Positions 43,201 through 52,121 of a DNA stretch of 64,000 bases are shown one piece after another. The position numbers and the translations under genes were made by a program. Location: contig DLHO01000025.1 in the NCBI GenBank assembly GCA_002483265.1, positions 345,258-409,257 on the forward strand. Reading direction: 5' to 3'. Numbering within the stretch: the stretch's first letter is position 1; each line of letters begins with the position of its first letter. The notes beneath the pieces were generated by a model. It was not told where the DNA came from and ran no database searches. It was given only the letters and a program-made list of their open reading frames with translations. Source of the DNA: Flavobacteriales bacterium UBA7666. Lineage in GTDB: Bacteria > Bacteroidota > Bacteroidia > Flavobacteriales_D > Crocinitomicaceae.

Positions 43201-46008
43201 ATGATCTTGAAGAAAAATTATTTTAAGCTGATGCTGTTCAGTTTGATACTTACAACCAGTGCCGCTTATTCTCAAATGCAGCCTGCCTGTCCTAATGCCA
43301 ATTTTGCACAAGGAGGATTTAACAATTGGACCGCTTTTACGGGAGATTATACTAATCCCTTTGCATTACCAGGAGTGGTAAGTGGAAGGCATACTATTAT
43401 CAGTACTCCGGGAATTGATCCTTATTCATGTGGTGGTCTACAAATCCTTCCTCCGGGATCATTTGTTGTGGCGCGGGTAGGAAATAATGCAACCAATGCT
43501 GAGGCTGAGGCTATCAGGTATACGATGCCAATTACAGTAGATAATTCCTTGTTGATTTACAAGTATGCTGCCGTTCTTGAGAATCCAACTGGTCATGCAC
43601 CGAATGAACAACCTCGATTGAGTATTAAAGTATTGGATCAGGCAGGAAATGAAATTGGTGGAGCATGTGGCGTTTATGACGTATATGGAGGACAACCAGG
43701 ACAAAACTTTCAAGTGTGTGGTGATATCACGTGGTTGAATTGGTCAACAGCAGCTTTAGATTTGTCTGCGTTTTTGGGACAAACTATCCAAATTGAATTT
43801 GCGACAAGAGACTGTAGTCTTTCCGGACATTTCGGATATGCTTATGTTACAATGAGCTGCCAACCTTTGAAATTGACTGTTCAATATTGTGCAGGAAGCA
43901 ATAACGCTGTTCTAACAGCACCAACAGGTTTTAGTAGTTATTTGTGGAGCAACGGAGCAACAACTCCTTCCATTACAATCCCGAACCCGGTTACCGGAAC
44001 AACTTATTCCTGTCAGCTGACGACGATCACAAATACGGGGTCGTGTTCTGTTTCAGTTGATGTGGACGTAGAACCAACGATTGTGCAACCCAATTATACC
44101 TATACTCAAAATTGCGGGCAGTTGAATGTACAATTCACCAATGCATCAACGGTAAATAACAATGCCATTGTAGCCAATCTTTGGAATTTCGGAGACAATA
44201 CAATAGCTACTCAATCCAGTCCGAATCATACTTATGCCACACCAGGTGTATATAATGTACGTTTGATTTCTTTCGAAACGGCTGGTTGTAAAGACACGAT
44301 TATTCAACAGGTAACAGTTAAGTCTATTCCTACGGCTGATTTTTCCATTCCAAATACCTGTGCTTTAGCTCCTGTAACAGTGACTAATGCTTCAACCGAT
44401 TTGATTAATCAAAGTTTGACCTATTCTTGGGACTTCGGTGATGGAACACCGTTAGAAACTGCTGTAAATCCGACACATGTTTATCAAACCGCAGGAACTT
44501 ATACGATTACTTTGATTGCTACAAATGCAGATGGATGTACACATACACGTGTAAAAAATATTACGGTTTATGCTTTGCCACCTGTTGAAGCGGGAATCGA
44601 CCAGCAGCTTTGTCCTTACACAACGATGACTTTGATCGGTTCAGGAGCCATTTCTTATACTTGGAATAATGGAGCCGTAAACGGAACACCTTTTACCCCT
44701 TCAGTAGATGGTAAATACATTGTAACAGGAACCGATGGGAACGGATGTCAGAATAAAGACTCATTGATGGTTACCTTTTTACCTGCACCGGTTATTTCCG
44801 CAGGACCAGATGTAACAGTCTGTGAGAATACTTCTGTTACGTTTACCGGAACAGGTGCAGCAACAACTTATACTTGGGACAACGGGATTACTGATGGACA
44901 AGCTTATGTTCCTGCAGTAGGAACTTATACGATCGTTTTACATGGATACGATGCTTCCAATTGTTTCGGTTTGGATACGGTTGTTTTATTGGTTAATCCA
45001 TTGCCAATCGTAAATGCCGGACCGGATCAGATTATTTGTGAAGGATCTTCAACGGTTGTTTCAGGTTCCGGAGCTGCTACTTATGCGTGGGATAACGGAG
45101 TTACTGATAATGTTCCTTTTTCACCGGTGAGTGATTTGACTTATACCGTTACTGGAACTTCCACCGCAGGATGTACCAACACAGATCAGGTACTCGTTTC
45201 AATTGAAGAACCGGTCATTTTCCAGATCGATTTGGAATCAGGGCCAGCGTGTGAACCTTATACCGCAACAATTTTTAATAATTCTACCGGAACACCAAGT
45301 GCGAATACTCAATGGGTTTTTGGAGATGGAAATACCTTGTCGAGCTTAAATGATACGGTTACAAATCTATATGAAAATCAAGGTTGTTATGATGTTAGCA
45401 TCACTTCAACAACTGCATTGGGTTGTATCTGGACGCAAAGTTATCCTAGTTTTATTTGTGTTTATCCGAATCCAAATGCAAACTTCACGGCTAATCCGGG
45501 TGTAATCTCTGTGATTTCCCCTGAATCGAATATGGTGAATACATCTACAGGAGCAACGCAGTACATTTGGAATTTTGGCGACGGAACAGAAGTATCCAAT
45601 GATTTTAGTCCAACGCATACTTTTGTAGTTGAACCGGAACAAAATTTCCAAGTAACATTGATCGCAATTTCTGAACACGGTTGTGTAGATTCAATTACGA
45701 AGGTGATATTAATGGAAAAAGGTGTAATTTTGTATGCCCCGAATTCATTTACACCGGATGGAAATCAATTCAATCCTGTTTTCCTGCCGATTGTTACTTC
45801 GGGAGTAGATAGAAACCAATACGAATTAGTAGTCTTCAACAGATGGGGTGAAGTTGTTTTTGAAACAACGGATACGCTGGAAGGTTGGGATGGGACATAT
45901 AAAGGAATTGCTTGTAAAGAAGGAATGTACTCGTGGAAAATCAAGTACAAGACTTCATCAAGTGATGAAAAAAGGGAGCAATTGGGACACGTGAATTTAT
46001 TACGTTAA
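43201..46008 (+). CDS. T9SS type B cargo with PKD domains
   Basis: A secreted surface protein of 935 residues. A signal peptide (LMLFSLILTTSAAYSQ) is followed by a jelly-roll-like N-terminal domain (about 25-225). Then come PKD domains with the WxFGD core (LWNFGDNT, YSWDFGDGT), three shorter PKD/Ig-like modules starting with A-G-x-D-x-x-x-C (EAGIDQQLC, SAGPDVTVC, NAGPDQIIC) and two more PKDs (WVFGDGN, IWNFGDGTE). The end is a type B sorting domain: APNSFTPDGNQFNPVF, FNRWGEVVFE, GMYSWKIKYK, closely like the adhesin at 6211. No PorP/SprF gene is adjacent, so it may use the distant one. It has its own promoter and terminator. Confidence 0.9.
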   Translation: MILKKNYFKLMLFSLILTTSAAYSQMQPACPNANFAQGGFNNWTAFTGDYTNPFALPGVVSGRHTIISTPGIDPYSCGGLQILPPGSFVVARVGNNATNAEAEAIRYTMPITVDNSLLIYKYAAVLENPTGHAPNEQPRLSIKVLDQAGNEIGGACGVYDVYGGQPGQNFQVCGDITWLNWSTAALDLSAFLGQTIQIEFATRDCSLSGHFGYAYVTMSCQPLKLTVQYCAGSNNAVLTAPTGFSSYLWSNGATTPSITIPNPVTGTTYSCQLTTITNTGSCSVSVDVDVEPTIVQPNYTYTQNCGQLNVQFTNASTVNNNAIVANLWNFGDNTIATQSSPNHTYATPGVYNVRLISFETAGCKDTIIQQVTVKSIPTADFSIPNTCALAPVTVTNASTDLINQSLTYSWDFGDGTPLETAVNPTHVYQTAGTYTITLIATNADGCTHTRVKNITVYALPPVEAGIDQQLCPYTTMTLIGSGAISYTWNNGAVNGTPFTPSVDGKYIVTGTDGNGCQNKDSLMVTFLPAPVISAGPDVTVCENTSVTFTGTGAATTYTWDNGITDGQAYVPAVGTYTIVLHGYDASNCFGLDTVVLLVNPLPIVNAGPDQIICEGSSTVVSGSGAATYAWDNGVTDNVPFSPVSDLTYTVTGTSTAGCTNTDQVLVSIEEPVIFQIDLESGPACEPYTATIFNNSTGTPSANTQWVFGDGNTLSSLNDTVTNLYENQGCYDVSITSTTALGCIWTQSYPSFICVYPNPNANFTANPGVISVISPESNMVNTSTGATQYIWNFGDGTEVSNDFSPTHTFVVEPEQNFQVTLIAISEHGCVDSITKVILMEKGVILYAPNSFTPDGNQFNPVFLPIVTSGVDRNQYELVVFNRWGEVVFETTDTLEGWDGTYKGIACKEGMYSWKIKYKTSSSDEKREQLGHVNLLR

Positions 46009-46066
46009 CTACTTACTTCCGACTAACAAATTCGATTATTTGTTATTAATAAAATTCAAACCCAAA

Positions 46067-46098
46067 AAGAAAGGGAGTCCGTTTAGGCTCCCTTTCTT
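46067..46098. terminator. Bidirectional terminator overlapping the proline dehydrogenase 3' end
   Basis: AGAAAGGGAG (46068-46077) pairs with CTCCCTTTCT (46088-46097), extended by weak pairs, with A and T runs outside on both strands. The right arm lies within the last codons of the convergent gene. Confidence 0.85.
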
Positions 46099-47258
46099 CT
46101 TTTTAGTTCTTCTTTGATTAATTTCAATTCCCTTCCTGTTTGTCCTTTCACCGAAGTATTTTCATCTGCTCGCCTGAAAAGATAAGGAATCACTTCTTTT
46201 ACCGGTCCGTACGGAACGTATTTGGCTACGTTGAATCCTTTTGAGGCTAGTGTGTATGAAATGTGATCACTCATTCCTAATAGCTGCGCAAAATAAATAC
46301 GTTTATCTGTTTTATCAATTCCTTTTTTCTCAATCAGCTCTGCTAAATATGCTGAAGAATCTTCGTTATGGGAACCGGCACATAAAGCCATTTGAGAGAA
46401 GTTTTCGGCTTCAGTCAAAAACTCCAGTGCTTTATCATAATCCACATCACACGTTTTTTTGTCCGGTTGAATAGGAGAGGGATAGTTATTTTCTGTAGCT
46501 CTTTTTCTTTCTTTTTCCATATAAGCACCACGAACTAGCTTCACTCCGTATTGTACGTTTTCAGCTTTTGCCCAAGCAATACTTTCTTTCAGAAAAGCTA
46601 AACGATCGTGACGATACATTTGAATCGTATTGAATACGATTGCACGCTCTTTATTGTATTTCAGCATCATTTCATGAGTGATCCGATCAATCACATCCTG
46701 AATCCAGCTTTCTTCTGCATCAATAAAAACAGGAACTGATGCGTCAAATGCTTCTTTACAAATGCGATCAACACGTTCTACTGTGTCCTGATATTCTTTC
46801 AATTCGCTTTCCGAGATGTTCTCAATTCCTGAATTAGTCAATTCCAACAAACCGAATCGGGCAATCCCTGTAATTTTAAAAACCGCAAATGGAATTCCCG
46901 GATTGCCTTTTGCTTTGTGAATGGTGGCGATGATTTCTTTTGTTGTATATTCAAAATCTTCCGCACTGGTTTTTCCTTCAACCGAATAATCCAAAATAGT
47001 ACCTACATGGTTTTTCCACATCGTATCTATTGTTGAAGTGCACTCCTCAATGGTTTCTCCTCCGCAGAATTGCTTAAAGATGGTTGCTTTAATCATTCCT
47101 TTGATCGGAAGACCCATATTCAAACCAAATCGAGCAAGTCCTTTTCCGGATTTTACTAAGAATGGACTTGCCATAACAGAAAAAAGAAAATGTGCTCGTT
47201 TCAAATCCTTATTAGACTTATGTTTGAACGCAATTTCAGTGTTATTAAAAGATATCAT
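46083..47258 (-). CDS. Proline dehydrogenase family protein
   Basis: A 391-residue flavoenzyme that oxidises proline to pyrroline-5-carboxylate. The (beta-alpha)8 barrel shows the family motifs: IDAEESWIQDVID, VKLVRGAYMEKER (a substrate-binding segment), GSHNEDSSAYLAEL and YVPYGPVKEVIPYLFRRADENT, where the last segment carries the RR-x-x-E substrate-carboxylate motif. It is a monofunctional PRODH; no P5C dehydrogenase domain is fused, as is common in Bacteroidota. It is divergent from aroB, with a -7 box 4 nt before its ATG, and shares a terminator with the T9SS cargo. Confidence 0.92.
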   Translation of the reverse strand: MISFNNTEIAFKHKSNKDLKRAHFLFSVMASPFLVKSGKGLARFGLNMGLPIKGMIKATIFKQFCGGETIEECTSTIDTMWKNHVGTILDYSVEGKTSAEDFEYTTKEIIATIHKAKGNPGIPFAVFKITGIARFGLLELTNSGIENISESELKEYQDTVERVDRICKEAFDASVPVFIDAEESWIQDVIDRITHEMMLKYNKERAIVFNTIQMYRHDRLAFLKESIAWAKAENVQYGVKLVRGAYMEKERKRATENNYPSPIQPDKKTCDVDYDKALEFLTEAENFSQMALCAGSHNEDSSAYLAELIEKKGIDKTDKRIYFAQLLGMSDHISYTLASKGFNVAKYVPYGPVKEVIPYLFRRADENTSVKGQTGRELKLIKEELKRRKGA

Positions 47259-47262
47259 GTGG

Positions 47263-47270
47263 CAAAATTA
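47263..47270 (-). promoter_or_regulatory. -7 box 4 nt upstream of the proline dehydrogenase start
   Basis: TAATTTTG on the minus strand, then CCAC, then ATG. An exact TAnnTTTG match. Confidence 0.5.
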
Positions 47271-47282
47271 ATCGCTTTCTAG

Positions 47283-47290
47283 TATTTTTG
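47283..47290 (+). promoter_or_regulatory. -7 box of aroB
   Basis: TATTTTTG, 47 nt before the TTG start of aroB, on the opposite strand to the proline dehydrogenase promoter only 12 bp away; the two promoters nearly abut. Confidence 0.4.
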
Positions 47291-47337
47291 TTCACCTTTA
47301 ATCTGAATTTATTTGTTACATCATAGAAATTAGTGCT

Positions 47338-48423
47338 TTGAAAAAAATAAAATGTAATTCTTATACAGTGGAAGTTGGTAATCTGGAGCTTTCTTCTTTC
47401 CCTGCGTTGCTTCATGAATCTTATAAAGATGTTCGGAAAGTTATTGTTGTAGATGAGAATACACATGATTTTTGTTTGGAGTATTTATTGACTGCTTTTC
47501 CAACATTAGAAGATGCAGAAGTGATCTTATTGCCAACCGGTGAAGAAAATAAAGTGATGGAAGTTTGTTTTCAGGTACTGGAGGCACTGTCTGATTACGA
47601 AATTGTTCGCTCTGACTTGGTAATTACGCTTGGTGGCGGAGTGGTAAGTGATATGGGAGGTTTCATAGCATCCATTTATAAGCGTGGTTTGCCTTGTGTT
47701 CATATTCCAACTTCTTTGATGGGAATGGTGGATGCTGCTATTGGAGGGAAAACCGGAATTGATCTGGGAAATTTTAAGAATCAAATAGGAACATTCTACG
47801 ATCCGATTGCTGTTTATGTAGATCAACGTTTTTTGGCAACATTACCGGAAGAAGAATGGAGAAGCGGGTTTGCTGAAGTTTTGAAACACGCATTGATTGC
47901 GGATAAAAAAGAATGGGACAGATTGATAGCGAGTAAGCAGGATGAACTGTTTTCTGAAGGAAGTATAAAGACAATCCTGGAGAAATCGATCGCAACTAAA
48001 GCGAAAGTGGTCAATGAGGATCCAACGGAGAAAGGAAAACGCAAGTCTTTGAATTTTGGTCATACGATTGGTCATGCAATTGAAGGATATTATTTGGATC
48101 TGAATCCAATGCCTCATGGAAATTGCGTTGCGCTTGGAATCATTGCAGAAGCCTTCTTATCGAATCAAAAAGGCACCTTAGAGACTGAAGAGTTGAATGA
48201 AATTGTTCAGGTGATGATGGCTCTGTATCCTTGTCCGGAAGATTTATTGACAGGAGTTGGAATCATGCTTGAGTTGATGAAAAACGATAAGAAAAATGAT
48301 CAACAAGGAATACGTACTTGTTTTTTAAATCGGATTGGGGAGGCTTCATGGAATCATTTGATTGATGAGAATGATATTAAGGCAGCATTTAATTATTTGT
48401 ACCAGGCGTATTATAAGAATTAA
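47338..48423 (+). CDS. aroB: 3-dehydroquinate synthase
   Basis: Second step of the shikimate pathway: converts DAHP to 3-dehydroquinate with NAD and a metal. 361 residues, normal length. The NAD site is VITLGGGVVSDMGGFIASIYKRG, followed by HIPTSLMGMVDAAIGGKTGID. Metal ligands are within EVLKHALIA, FGHTIGHAIEG and PHGNCVALG. It begins with TTG at 47338 (no ATG is in frame near the conserved start, and a stop lies at 47299). It is divergent from proline dehydrogenase with a 79-bp gap that holds two facing promoters. No other aro gene is nearby. Confidence 0.96.
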   Translation: MKKIKCNSYTVEVGNLELSSFPALLHESYKDVRKVIVVDENTHDFCLEYLLTAFPTLEDAEVILLPTGEENKVMEVCFQVLEALSDYEIVRSDLVITLGGGVVSDMGGFIASIYKRGLPCVHIPTSLMGMVDAAIGGKTGIDLGNFKNQIGTFYDPIAVYVDQRFLATLPEEEWRSGFAEVLKHALIADKKEWDRLIASKQDELFSEGSIKTILEKSIATKAKVVNEDPTEKGKRKSLNFGHTIGHAIEGYYLDLNPMPHGNCVALGIIAEAFLSNQKGTLETEELNEIVQVMMALYPCPEDLLTGVGIMLELMKNDKKNDQQGIRTCFLNRIGEASWNHLIDENDIKAAFNYLYQAYYKN

Positions 48424-48668
48424 TTACGAATTACGTCCAGATGGCTATCGGGATACGAATTAATTTTCGCTTCCCCCTAATTGTTTATTGATAATCAATT
48501 TGTTACAGTGTTTTTTGTGTAGCCAAACTTGAAGTCGGTTCGCTATTTAGCGAATTAGCGAATTTACGTTTTGACTTGGAGGCATTGAGAAGTTTCTGTA
48601 ATGATTGATTATATTTCGATCTGCTGTTGAGGTTCGGAATGAAAAGATTTTATGTAACGAATTCGCAA
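48424..48668. other. Repeat-rich 245-bp intergenic region
   Basis: No gene seen. It contains a short hairpin of the form TCCAGAT-GGCT-ATCGGGA near 48435-48452 with flanking ACGAATTA units, and tandem TAGCGAAT at 48548-48563. These look like degenerate dispersed repeats between convergent aroB and the MerR gene. Confidence 0.4.
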
Positions 48669-49016
48669 TTATTTTTTAAGTTCCAATAACTTCGACTTGA
48701 TTTTTTCCAGTTTATCAATCAAAACTTCGTTCTGATTTCCATCAGCAATACTCTTTTCCCCTGATTTCAAAGCTTTTTTGGCTCCGTCTAGTGTGTATCC
48801 CTGTTCTTTTACCAGTTGGTAAATCTTGTTAAAATACTCGATATCTTTTACAGTGAATAAACGATTCCCTTTTTTATTTTTCTTGGGCTGAATCATGGTG
48901 AATTCTTTTTCCCAAAACCTTATTAGTGAAGTGTTTACATCAAATATAGCAGCAACCTCTCCAATGGAGTAATATAACTTGGTTAATACGATATTTTCTA
49001 ATTTACTCAAGACCAA
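48669..49016 (-). CDS. MerR family transcriptional regulator
   Basis: A short 115-residue MerR-type protein. The winged helix is YYSIGEVAAIFDVNTSLIRFWEKEF followed by NRLFTVKDIEYFNKIYQLVKEQGYTLDGAKKAL, with a short charged helix at the C-terminus. There is no effector or metal-binding domain and no cysteine, so what it senses is unknown. This short MerR type is common in Bacteroidota. It is divergent from the NlpC/P60 gene with a 50-bp gap, so it may regulate it; this is inference. Confidence 0.88.
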   Translation of the reverse strand: MVLSKLENIVLTKLYYSIGEVAAIFDVNTSLIRFWEKEFTMIQPKKNKKGNRLFTVKDIEYFNKIYQLVKEQGYTLDGAKKALKSGEKSIADGNQNEVLIDKLEKIKSKLLELKK

Positions 49017-49020
49017 TCAT

Positions 49021-49050
49021 TTTGATTCTGTGAAAATAATGATAATTTTG
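49021..49050 (+). promoter_or_regulatory. Promoter of the NlpC/P60 gene
   Basis: TTTG at 49021-49024, an 18-nt spacer and TAATTTTG at 49043-49050, 16 nt before ATG 49067. One of the best promoter matches in the window. Confidence 0.65.
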
Positions 49051-49066
49051 CACCGTCAGAAATATT

Positions 49067-49663
49067 ATGTCTTTAAAAACTTACATATTTTCGATAGCTG
49101 TAATTCTAACGAGTAACGCGCTTCAGGCGCAAACAGCTATAGGTTCTTTACCTCAAAAGAGTCAGGTGTCACCTGACACCCTGTCGAAGCAGGCTGCAAC
49201 ATCCGCTTCACAAGCAATTACTTCCAATGATTCGGCTCCAAAGATCAATAAACAGGTAGAAGAAATTATCCAATTCGCCAAGCGTTTTTTAGGAACTCCA
49301 TACCATTATGCGGGTTCTACGCCATCAGGTTTTGATTGTAGTGGTTTTATTTACTACGTAATGGGCAACTTCGGAATGCGTTTATCTCGCTCCAGCCCCG
49401 GAATTGCTGAATTTGGAAAAACCGTGAAATTATCTGAACTACAGCCCGGTGATTTAATGTTCTTTAAAGGACGAAACACACGTGCTGCCGGTGTTGGACA
49501 CGTTGCAATGGTGGTAGAAGTGAAAGCGGGTGTGATCAAGTTTATTCACAGTTCGACTTCAAGAGGAGTAATTATTGACACGTTTAACAATAGTGGATAT
49601 TACGTTCCGCGTTATCTAAAAGCAAAACGGTTGGATTACGGAGGAATTGCTCCTAAGAACTAG
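49067..49663 (+). CDS. NlpC/P60 (C40) cell-wall endopeptidase
   Basis: A 198-residue exported peptidase that cuts peptide stems of peptidoglycan. A signal peptide (IFSIAVILTSNALQAQ) is followed by a Ser/Gln/Ala-rich linker (about 24-60) and the C40 domain with the catalytic triad Cys91 (GFDCSGFIYY), His145 (GVGHVAMVVEV) and His161 (FIHSSTSRG). The linker codons at 49161-49193 are a cluster of perfect short palindromes, suggesting a repeat inserted in frame. Its TAG stop overlaps the convergent MFS gene stop at the shared CTAG. Confidence 0.94.
   Translation: MSLKTYIFSIAVILTSNALQAQTAIGSLPQKSQVSPDTLSKQAATSASQAITSNDSAPKINKQVEEIIQFAKRFLGTPYHYAGSTPSGFDCSGFIYYVMGNFGMRLSRSSPGIAEFGKTVKLSELQPGDLMFFKGRNTRAAGVGHVAMVVEVKAGVIKFIHSSTSRGVIIDTFNNSGYYVPRYLKAKRLDYGGIAPKN
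49161..49193. repeat. REP-like palindrome cluster inside the NlpC/P60 linker
   Basis: GTCAGGTG-T-CACCTGAC (49161-49177) overlaps GGTGTCA-CC-TGACACC (49165-49180), and CCTG-TCGAAG-CAGG (49180-49193) follows. Three adjacent palindromes in 33 bp of coding sequence. Confidence 0.7.
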
Positions 49664-50820
49664 TGTTTGGATTTCACCGTCTTTAGGTGCCAAAGCAGGT
49701 AAACAATGCAAAGAAACGCCATTGCTGCACCAAACAAAAACACATTCCAAATTGATTTTAAGTTGTTTTGATACCACAAGTTGGTGACCAAAGCTCCACT
49801 AAGAATCCCGAATTCAAGGGCAATGAACATTGTTCCGGTTCCACGGCCTCGTCTGTTTTTAGGAGATAAATCTGCTGTCCATGCAAAAATGGTGGGTGAA
49901 ATAATTCCTGTGGCAATCCCGAAAATAATGGAAGCAATGTAATACCAGGTTTCTGTTTTTGACATTCCTATCAGGATCATGGAAATACATAGGATTACCA
50001 TTCCGACAGCCAACGTTTCTCTTCGACCATAGGTATCGGATACTTTTCCTGTTACCAATCGAATTAAAATTGTTGCCATGACGTAAAAAATGAAGAATGC
50101 GCCCTTGTTCTCAATGTGCAAATGATCCGAGATATCAGGAGATAAAACCAGGATGATTCCGGAACACATTGCAGAAAGGAACATAACAATTGCAACCGGA
50201 ATGACGCTTGGTTCAATAATTTCATCCGAATTGATCTTCAGGTTATCCCACTGAAATTTTGAAGTTTTGGCCAGGGTTTCTTTTACATTGAAAAACAAAA
50301 TATAAGATAGAGCCGTGAACAAAGCTGCGGTGAAAAAGAGTGCATCGCGATTTCCTATCTCCACAATGAAACTGGAAAGCCCTTGTCCGATTCCCATTCC
50401 GATTGAAATAAATGTTCCCCAAAGTCCCATTCCAAAACCGCGTTTGTCTTCTGGCAGAATATCGGTAATCAATGCAGTTGCACCGGTTGGAAAGAATCCA
50501 ACACTGAATCCATGCAGAAAGCGGAGCAGTAATAAAAACCAGGCTGCAAATGCAAAGGTGTAAAGGGAGCAAACGATTACAGAGATCAGCAATCCAATCA
50601 ACATCACTTTTTTACGCCCGATAATGTCTGATAGTTTACCTGAGAAAGGTCTTGTAAAACCTGCCGAGATGGTAAACAATCCAATGATTAATCCTTTTAA
50701 ACCGGGAGAACCAAGATCGGTTAAAAATGCGTTCATTTCCGGAATTACGATGTTGTAACTCGTTGTAAAAAGAAGCATGGAGAAGCTTAACTTCCAAAAG
50801 TTGGAGCTGTATGTTTTCAA
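49660..50820 (-). CDS. MFS transporter
   Basis: A 386-residue inner-membrane transporter with about 12 hydrophobic segments. The loop between segments two and three carries the family signature GKLSDIIGRKKVML, and the equivalent loop in the second half is GKVSDTYGRRETLAVG. The central loop is charged (VKETLAKTSKFQWDNLKINSDE). It most resembles the drug-efflux-type MFS, but its substrate cannot be told. It starts at TTG (50818-50820); no ATG lies in frame just upstream. It overlaps the NlpC/P60 stop by 4 bp. Confidence 0.9.
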   Translation of the reverse strand: MKTYSSNFWKLSFSMLLFTTSYNIVIPEMNAFLTDLGSPGLKGLIIGLFTISAGFTRPFSGKLSDIIGRKKVMLIGLLISVIVCSLYTFAFAAWFLLLLRFLHGFSVGFFPTGATALITDILPEDKRGFGMGLWGTFISIGMGIGQGLSSFIVEIGNRDALFFTAALFTALSYILFFNVKETLAKTSKFQWDNLKINSDEIIEPSVIPVAIVMFLSAMCSGIILVLSPDISDHLHIENKGAFFIFYVMATILIRLVTGKVSDTYGRRETLAVGMVILCISMILIGMSKTETWYYIASIIFGIATGIISPTIFAWTADLSPKNRRGRGTGTMFIALEFGILSGALVTNLWYQNNLKSIWNVFLFGAAMAFLCIVYLLWHLKTVKSKH

Positions 50821-50881
50821 GATAAGGTAAAATTAACAAACTCTTTTGTTGAACAGGCAATCCGGATTTTAAAACTTCACG

Positions 50882-50889
50882 TATTTTTG
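50882..50889 (+). promoter_or_regulatory. -7 box of msrA
   Basis: TATTTTTG matches TAnnTTTG, 13 nt before ATG 50903. Confidence 0.5.
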
Positions 50890-50902
50890 ATAAAAAGAAT
50901 CG

Positions 50903-51433
50903 ATGATAAAAGAAGCCACATTGGGTGCTGGATGTTTTTGGTGCATTGAGGCATGTTATAAAGATCTAAAAGGAATTGTTTCCGTTACTTCCGGCTATGC
51001 GGGCGGGCATGTAGACAATCCGACGTACAAACAAATTTGTGACGGGAATACAGGACATGCAGAAGTAGCGCGTGTGGTGTACGATGAATCCACTATTTCA
51101 TTTGATGAATTGCTGGAAGTATTTTGGTTTGTTCATGATCCGACACAGCTAAATCGCCAGGGAAATGATATCGGAACGCAGTATCGATCCGCAGTTTTTT
51201 ACCATGATGCAGAACAAAAGGAGAAAGCATTGGCTTACAAAGCAAAATTAACGGAAGAACACGTTTGGGAAAACCCGATTGTGACTGAAATTTCTCCAAT
51301 CTCTAATTACTTTCCTGCAGAAGATTACCATCAGAATTATTTGGAATTGAATCCGGGGAATGCGTATTGTCAAGCTGTGGTGAGGCCGAAATACGAGAAG
51401 TTTAAAAAGGTGTTTGCAGACAGATTGAAATAA
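50903..51433 (+). CDS. msrA: Peptide-methionine (S)-S-oxide reductase
   Basis: Repairs oxidised methionine in proteins (S form). 176 residues with the active-site motif GAGCFWCIEA (catalytic Cys11) and conserved GYAGGHVDNPTYKQ, GHAEVARVVYD and FYHDAEQK. The C-terminus has YCQAVVRPKYEK but lacks a fused MsrB domain. No signal peptide, so cytoplasmic. It is followed by an AGAC-type hairpin shared with the convergent gene at 51512. Confidence 0.97.
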   Translation: MIKEATLGAGCFWCIEACYKDLKGIVSVTSGYAGGHVDNPTYKQICDGNTGHAEVARVVYDESTISFDELLEVFWFVHDPTQLNRQGNDIGTQYRSAVFYHDAEQKEKALAYKAKLTEEHVWENPIVTEISPISNYFPAEDYHQNYLELNPGNAYCQAVVRPKYEKFKKVFADRLK

Positions 51434-51506
51434 GACTTAAGATAAAAGACTATAGACTTAAGACTCAGATTTGTCTCTGGTCTTTTGTCTATAGTCTCAA
51501 GTCTTT
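51432..51506. repeat. AGAC-rich imperfect hairpin (copy 2), likely bidirectional terminator
   Basis: AAGACTTAAGATAAAAGAC and ACTATAGACTTAAGACT on the left face GTCTTTTGTCTATAGTCTC and AAGTCTT on the right. It fills the gap between convergent msrA and the gene at 51512 and resembles 42941-43019. Confidence 0.6.
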
Positions 51507-51511
51507 AATTT

Positions 51512-51949
51512 CTACAATTCCTCTTCATCTCCCGGAGGCGGGCTGGTTGGTTTCCCTTTTCCACCTTTGGCATCTTGTTTTTCAGCACGTTTTGCCTGCA
51601 TTTTTTCACGCTTTTCTTTTTCCCAAGCTTCATATTTTACATATTGATCGCTGGTCAAAACTTCTTTGTACTGAGCATTACGTGAATTTTGAGTTTCTTT
51701 TAACTGAGCCATTTTCTGCTCTCTTGTTAAAGATGTATTGTCTCGGATTGCATCGTTTTTCTGAGCAATTCCCAGGTTGATGTCGTGAATTTTAGTTGTT
51801 TGAGCATCATCTAAACTCAATTTTGTCTTCATTCTTTGAGCAGAGCTAGTTGCTCTTTCTTCTGCCGGTTTGCGCTCTTTTTTTTCGTGTTGCTGCGCCA
51901 TTGCTGTTCCACCAACTACGAGTGCTAATGCTAAAATAAGTGTCTTCAT
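51512..51949 (-). CDS. Small periplasmic charged protein (Spy/DUF4890-like)
   Basis: 145 residues with a signal peptide (MKTLILALALVVGGTAMAQ). The mature part is helical and strongly charged: a Q/K/E-rich start, KLSLDDAQTTKIHDINLGIAQK, then TREQKMAQLKETQNSRNAQYKEVLTSDQYVKYEAWEK in the LTxxQ pattern of Spy/CpxP-like or DUF4890 proteins, then a GGKGKPTSPPPGDEEEL tail. Such proteins are periplasmic chaperone-like or unknown. Family assignment is tentative. Confidence 0.7.
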   Translation of the reverse strand: MKTLILALALVVGGTAMAQQHEKKERKPAEERATSSAQRMKTKLSLDDAQTTKIHDINLGIAQKNDAIRDNTSLTREQKMAQLKETQNSRNAQYKEVLTSDQYVKYEAWEKEKREKMQAKRAEKQDAKGGKGKPTSPPPGDEEEL

Positions 51950-52106
51950 ACTAAACTATTTTATGATTATTGCTCTTAAGACACAAATTATGCCAATTGG
52001 TTTAAGAGGGGAGAAAAATTTCCATATTTTGCAATTATCATCCCCAAAAAAATGTAGACTAGCGATTAATCGCGAGCCTACATTTTAATCCGACGGTTTA
52101 TTATTG

Positions 52107-52114
52107 TATTTTCG
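52107..52114 (+). promoter_or_regulatory. Candidate -7 box of the leucine-rich repeat gene
   Basis: TATTTTCG (one mismatch) 7 nt before ATG 52122. Confidence 0.35.
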
Positions 52115-52121
52115 GTTTACC

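Noticed and set aside
48424..48668. Possible tRNA or small RNA in the aroB-MerR gap
   Set aside because: No cloverleaf, CCA end or T-loop sequence could be found; only short repeats are seen.
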